Shown here one piece after another: positions 6,866 to 7,012 of a stretch of 7,012 nt of DNA (its first letter is position 1; each line of letters begins with the position of its first letter). Origin of the DNA: Fidelibacterota bacterium (GTDB lineage: Bacteria > Fidelibacterota > Marinisomatia > Marinisomatales > TCS56); the NCBI GenBank assembly GCA_013203015.1, contig JABMPO010000358.1, positions 1 to 7,012 on the forward strand. The letters are read 5' to 3'. Position numbers and translations under genes: made by a program. The notes under the pieces are model-generated. The model made no database searches, had not been told where the DNA came from, and saw nothing but the letters and a program-made list of their open reading frames with translations.

Positions 6866-7012
6866 ATTCATTCATCTGGGCCAGGAGAAGCGACACCAGA
6901 ACCAGGTCTTATTTAATGCCATTGCCCAGCGCTATGATTTCTTAAATCATTTTCTCAGCCTGGGACTGGATTTTCACTGGCGCAGAAAGCTGGTACAGTC
7001 ACTGCCAACCAC
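6858..7012 (+). CDS. ubiE: UbiE/MenG quinone C-methyltransferase, N-terminal part
   Basis: The gene runs off the right edge; 51 codons are present. The translated start includes the family hallmark LFNAIAQRYDFLNHFLSLGL followed by DFHWRRKLVQSLP, matching the conserved MFDxIAxRYDxLNxxLSxGxDxxWR segment of demethylmenaquinone/ubiquinone C-methyltransferases. These methylate the quinone ring in the last steps of menaquinone or ubiquinone synthesis; menaquinone is the likelier product if the lineage guess is right. An in-frame stop at 6834-6836 bounds the start. Between it and the conserved block the only usual start codon is TTG at 6858 (a CTG lies at 6876), giving MSEFIHLGQEKRHQNQV. That overlaps the end of the HAD gene by 8 bases. 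The SAM-binding motif lies beyond the window. Confidence 0.88.
   Translation, partial: MSEFIHLGQEKRHQNQVLFNAIAQRYDFLNHFLSLGLDFHWRRKLVQSLPT

Overview
The window is bacterial chromosomal DNA of moderate GC content. Every gene lies on the + strand, spacing is operon-like, and several starts have good Shine-Dalgarno sites. The left 731 bases carry no gene. They hold several families of short palindromes and short tandem repeats. Repeats of this style (CCCCTC..GAGGGG..GGGGTGGG, CACTAAG runs, ATTCGT runs, CCCAC..GTGGG hairpins) recall intergenic DNA of the FCB superphylum and related candidate phyla (Bacteroidota, Calditrichota, KSB1-like lineages). That placement is a low-confidence inference from general recall. 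The clear Shine-Dalgarno sites argue against a typical Bacteroidota member.

Layout: (1) 1-731 is repeat-rich intergenic DNA. (2) 732-1576 is a two-gene unit: D-aminoacyl-tRNA deacylase (dtd) and, 5 bases downstream, a small HAD-fold protein of uncharacterised function. (3) 1577-1768 is a 192-base gap with a possible promoter. (4) From 1769 to the right edge runs a tightly packed operon: a stand-alone cobalamin-binding subunit of a methylmalonyl-CoA-type mutase, an acyl-CoA (propionyl-CoA) carboxylase carboxyltransferase subunit, a TPR protein with a proline-rich linker, an M24 aminopeptidase (Xaa-Pro type), a class I SAM-dependent methyltransferase, a HAD phosphatase-like hydrolase, and the first 51 codons of a UbiE/MenG quinone C-methyltransferase that runs off the window.

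The metabolic core is the mutase B12 subunit and the carboxyltransferase, whose reading frames overlap by 4 bases (ATGA). They act at consecutive steps between propionyl-CoA, methylmalonyl-CoA and succinyl-CoA. The partners they need (mutase catalytic subunit, biotin carboxylase/BCCP subunit, epimerase, MeaB-type GTPase) are not in the window, so they must be encoded elsewhere or beyond the right edge. The downstream genes look like housekeeping functions co-transcribed by proximity.

No phage, CRISPR, insertion-sequence ORF or defence system is visible. I found no evidence for a wholly new system in the coding part. The least explained feature is the mirror-symmetric four-hairpin element at 390-543, together with the other repeat families around it.
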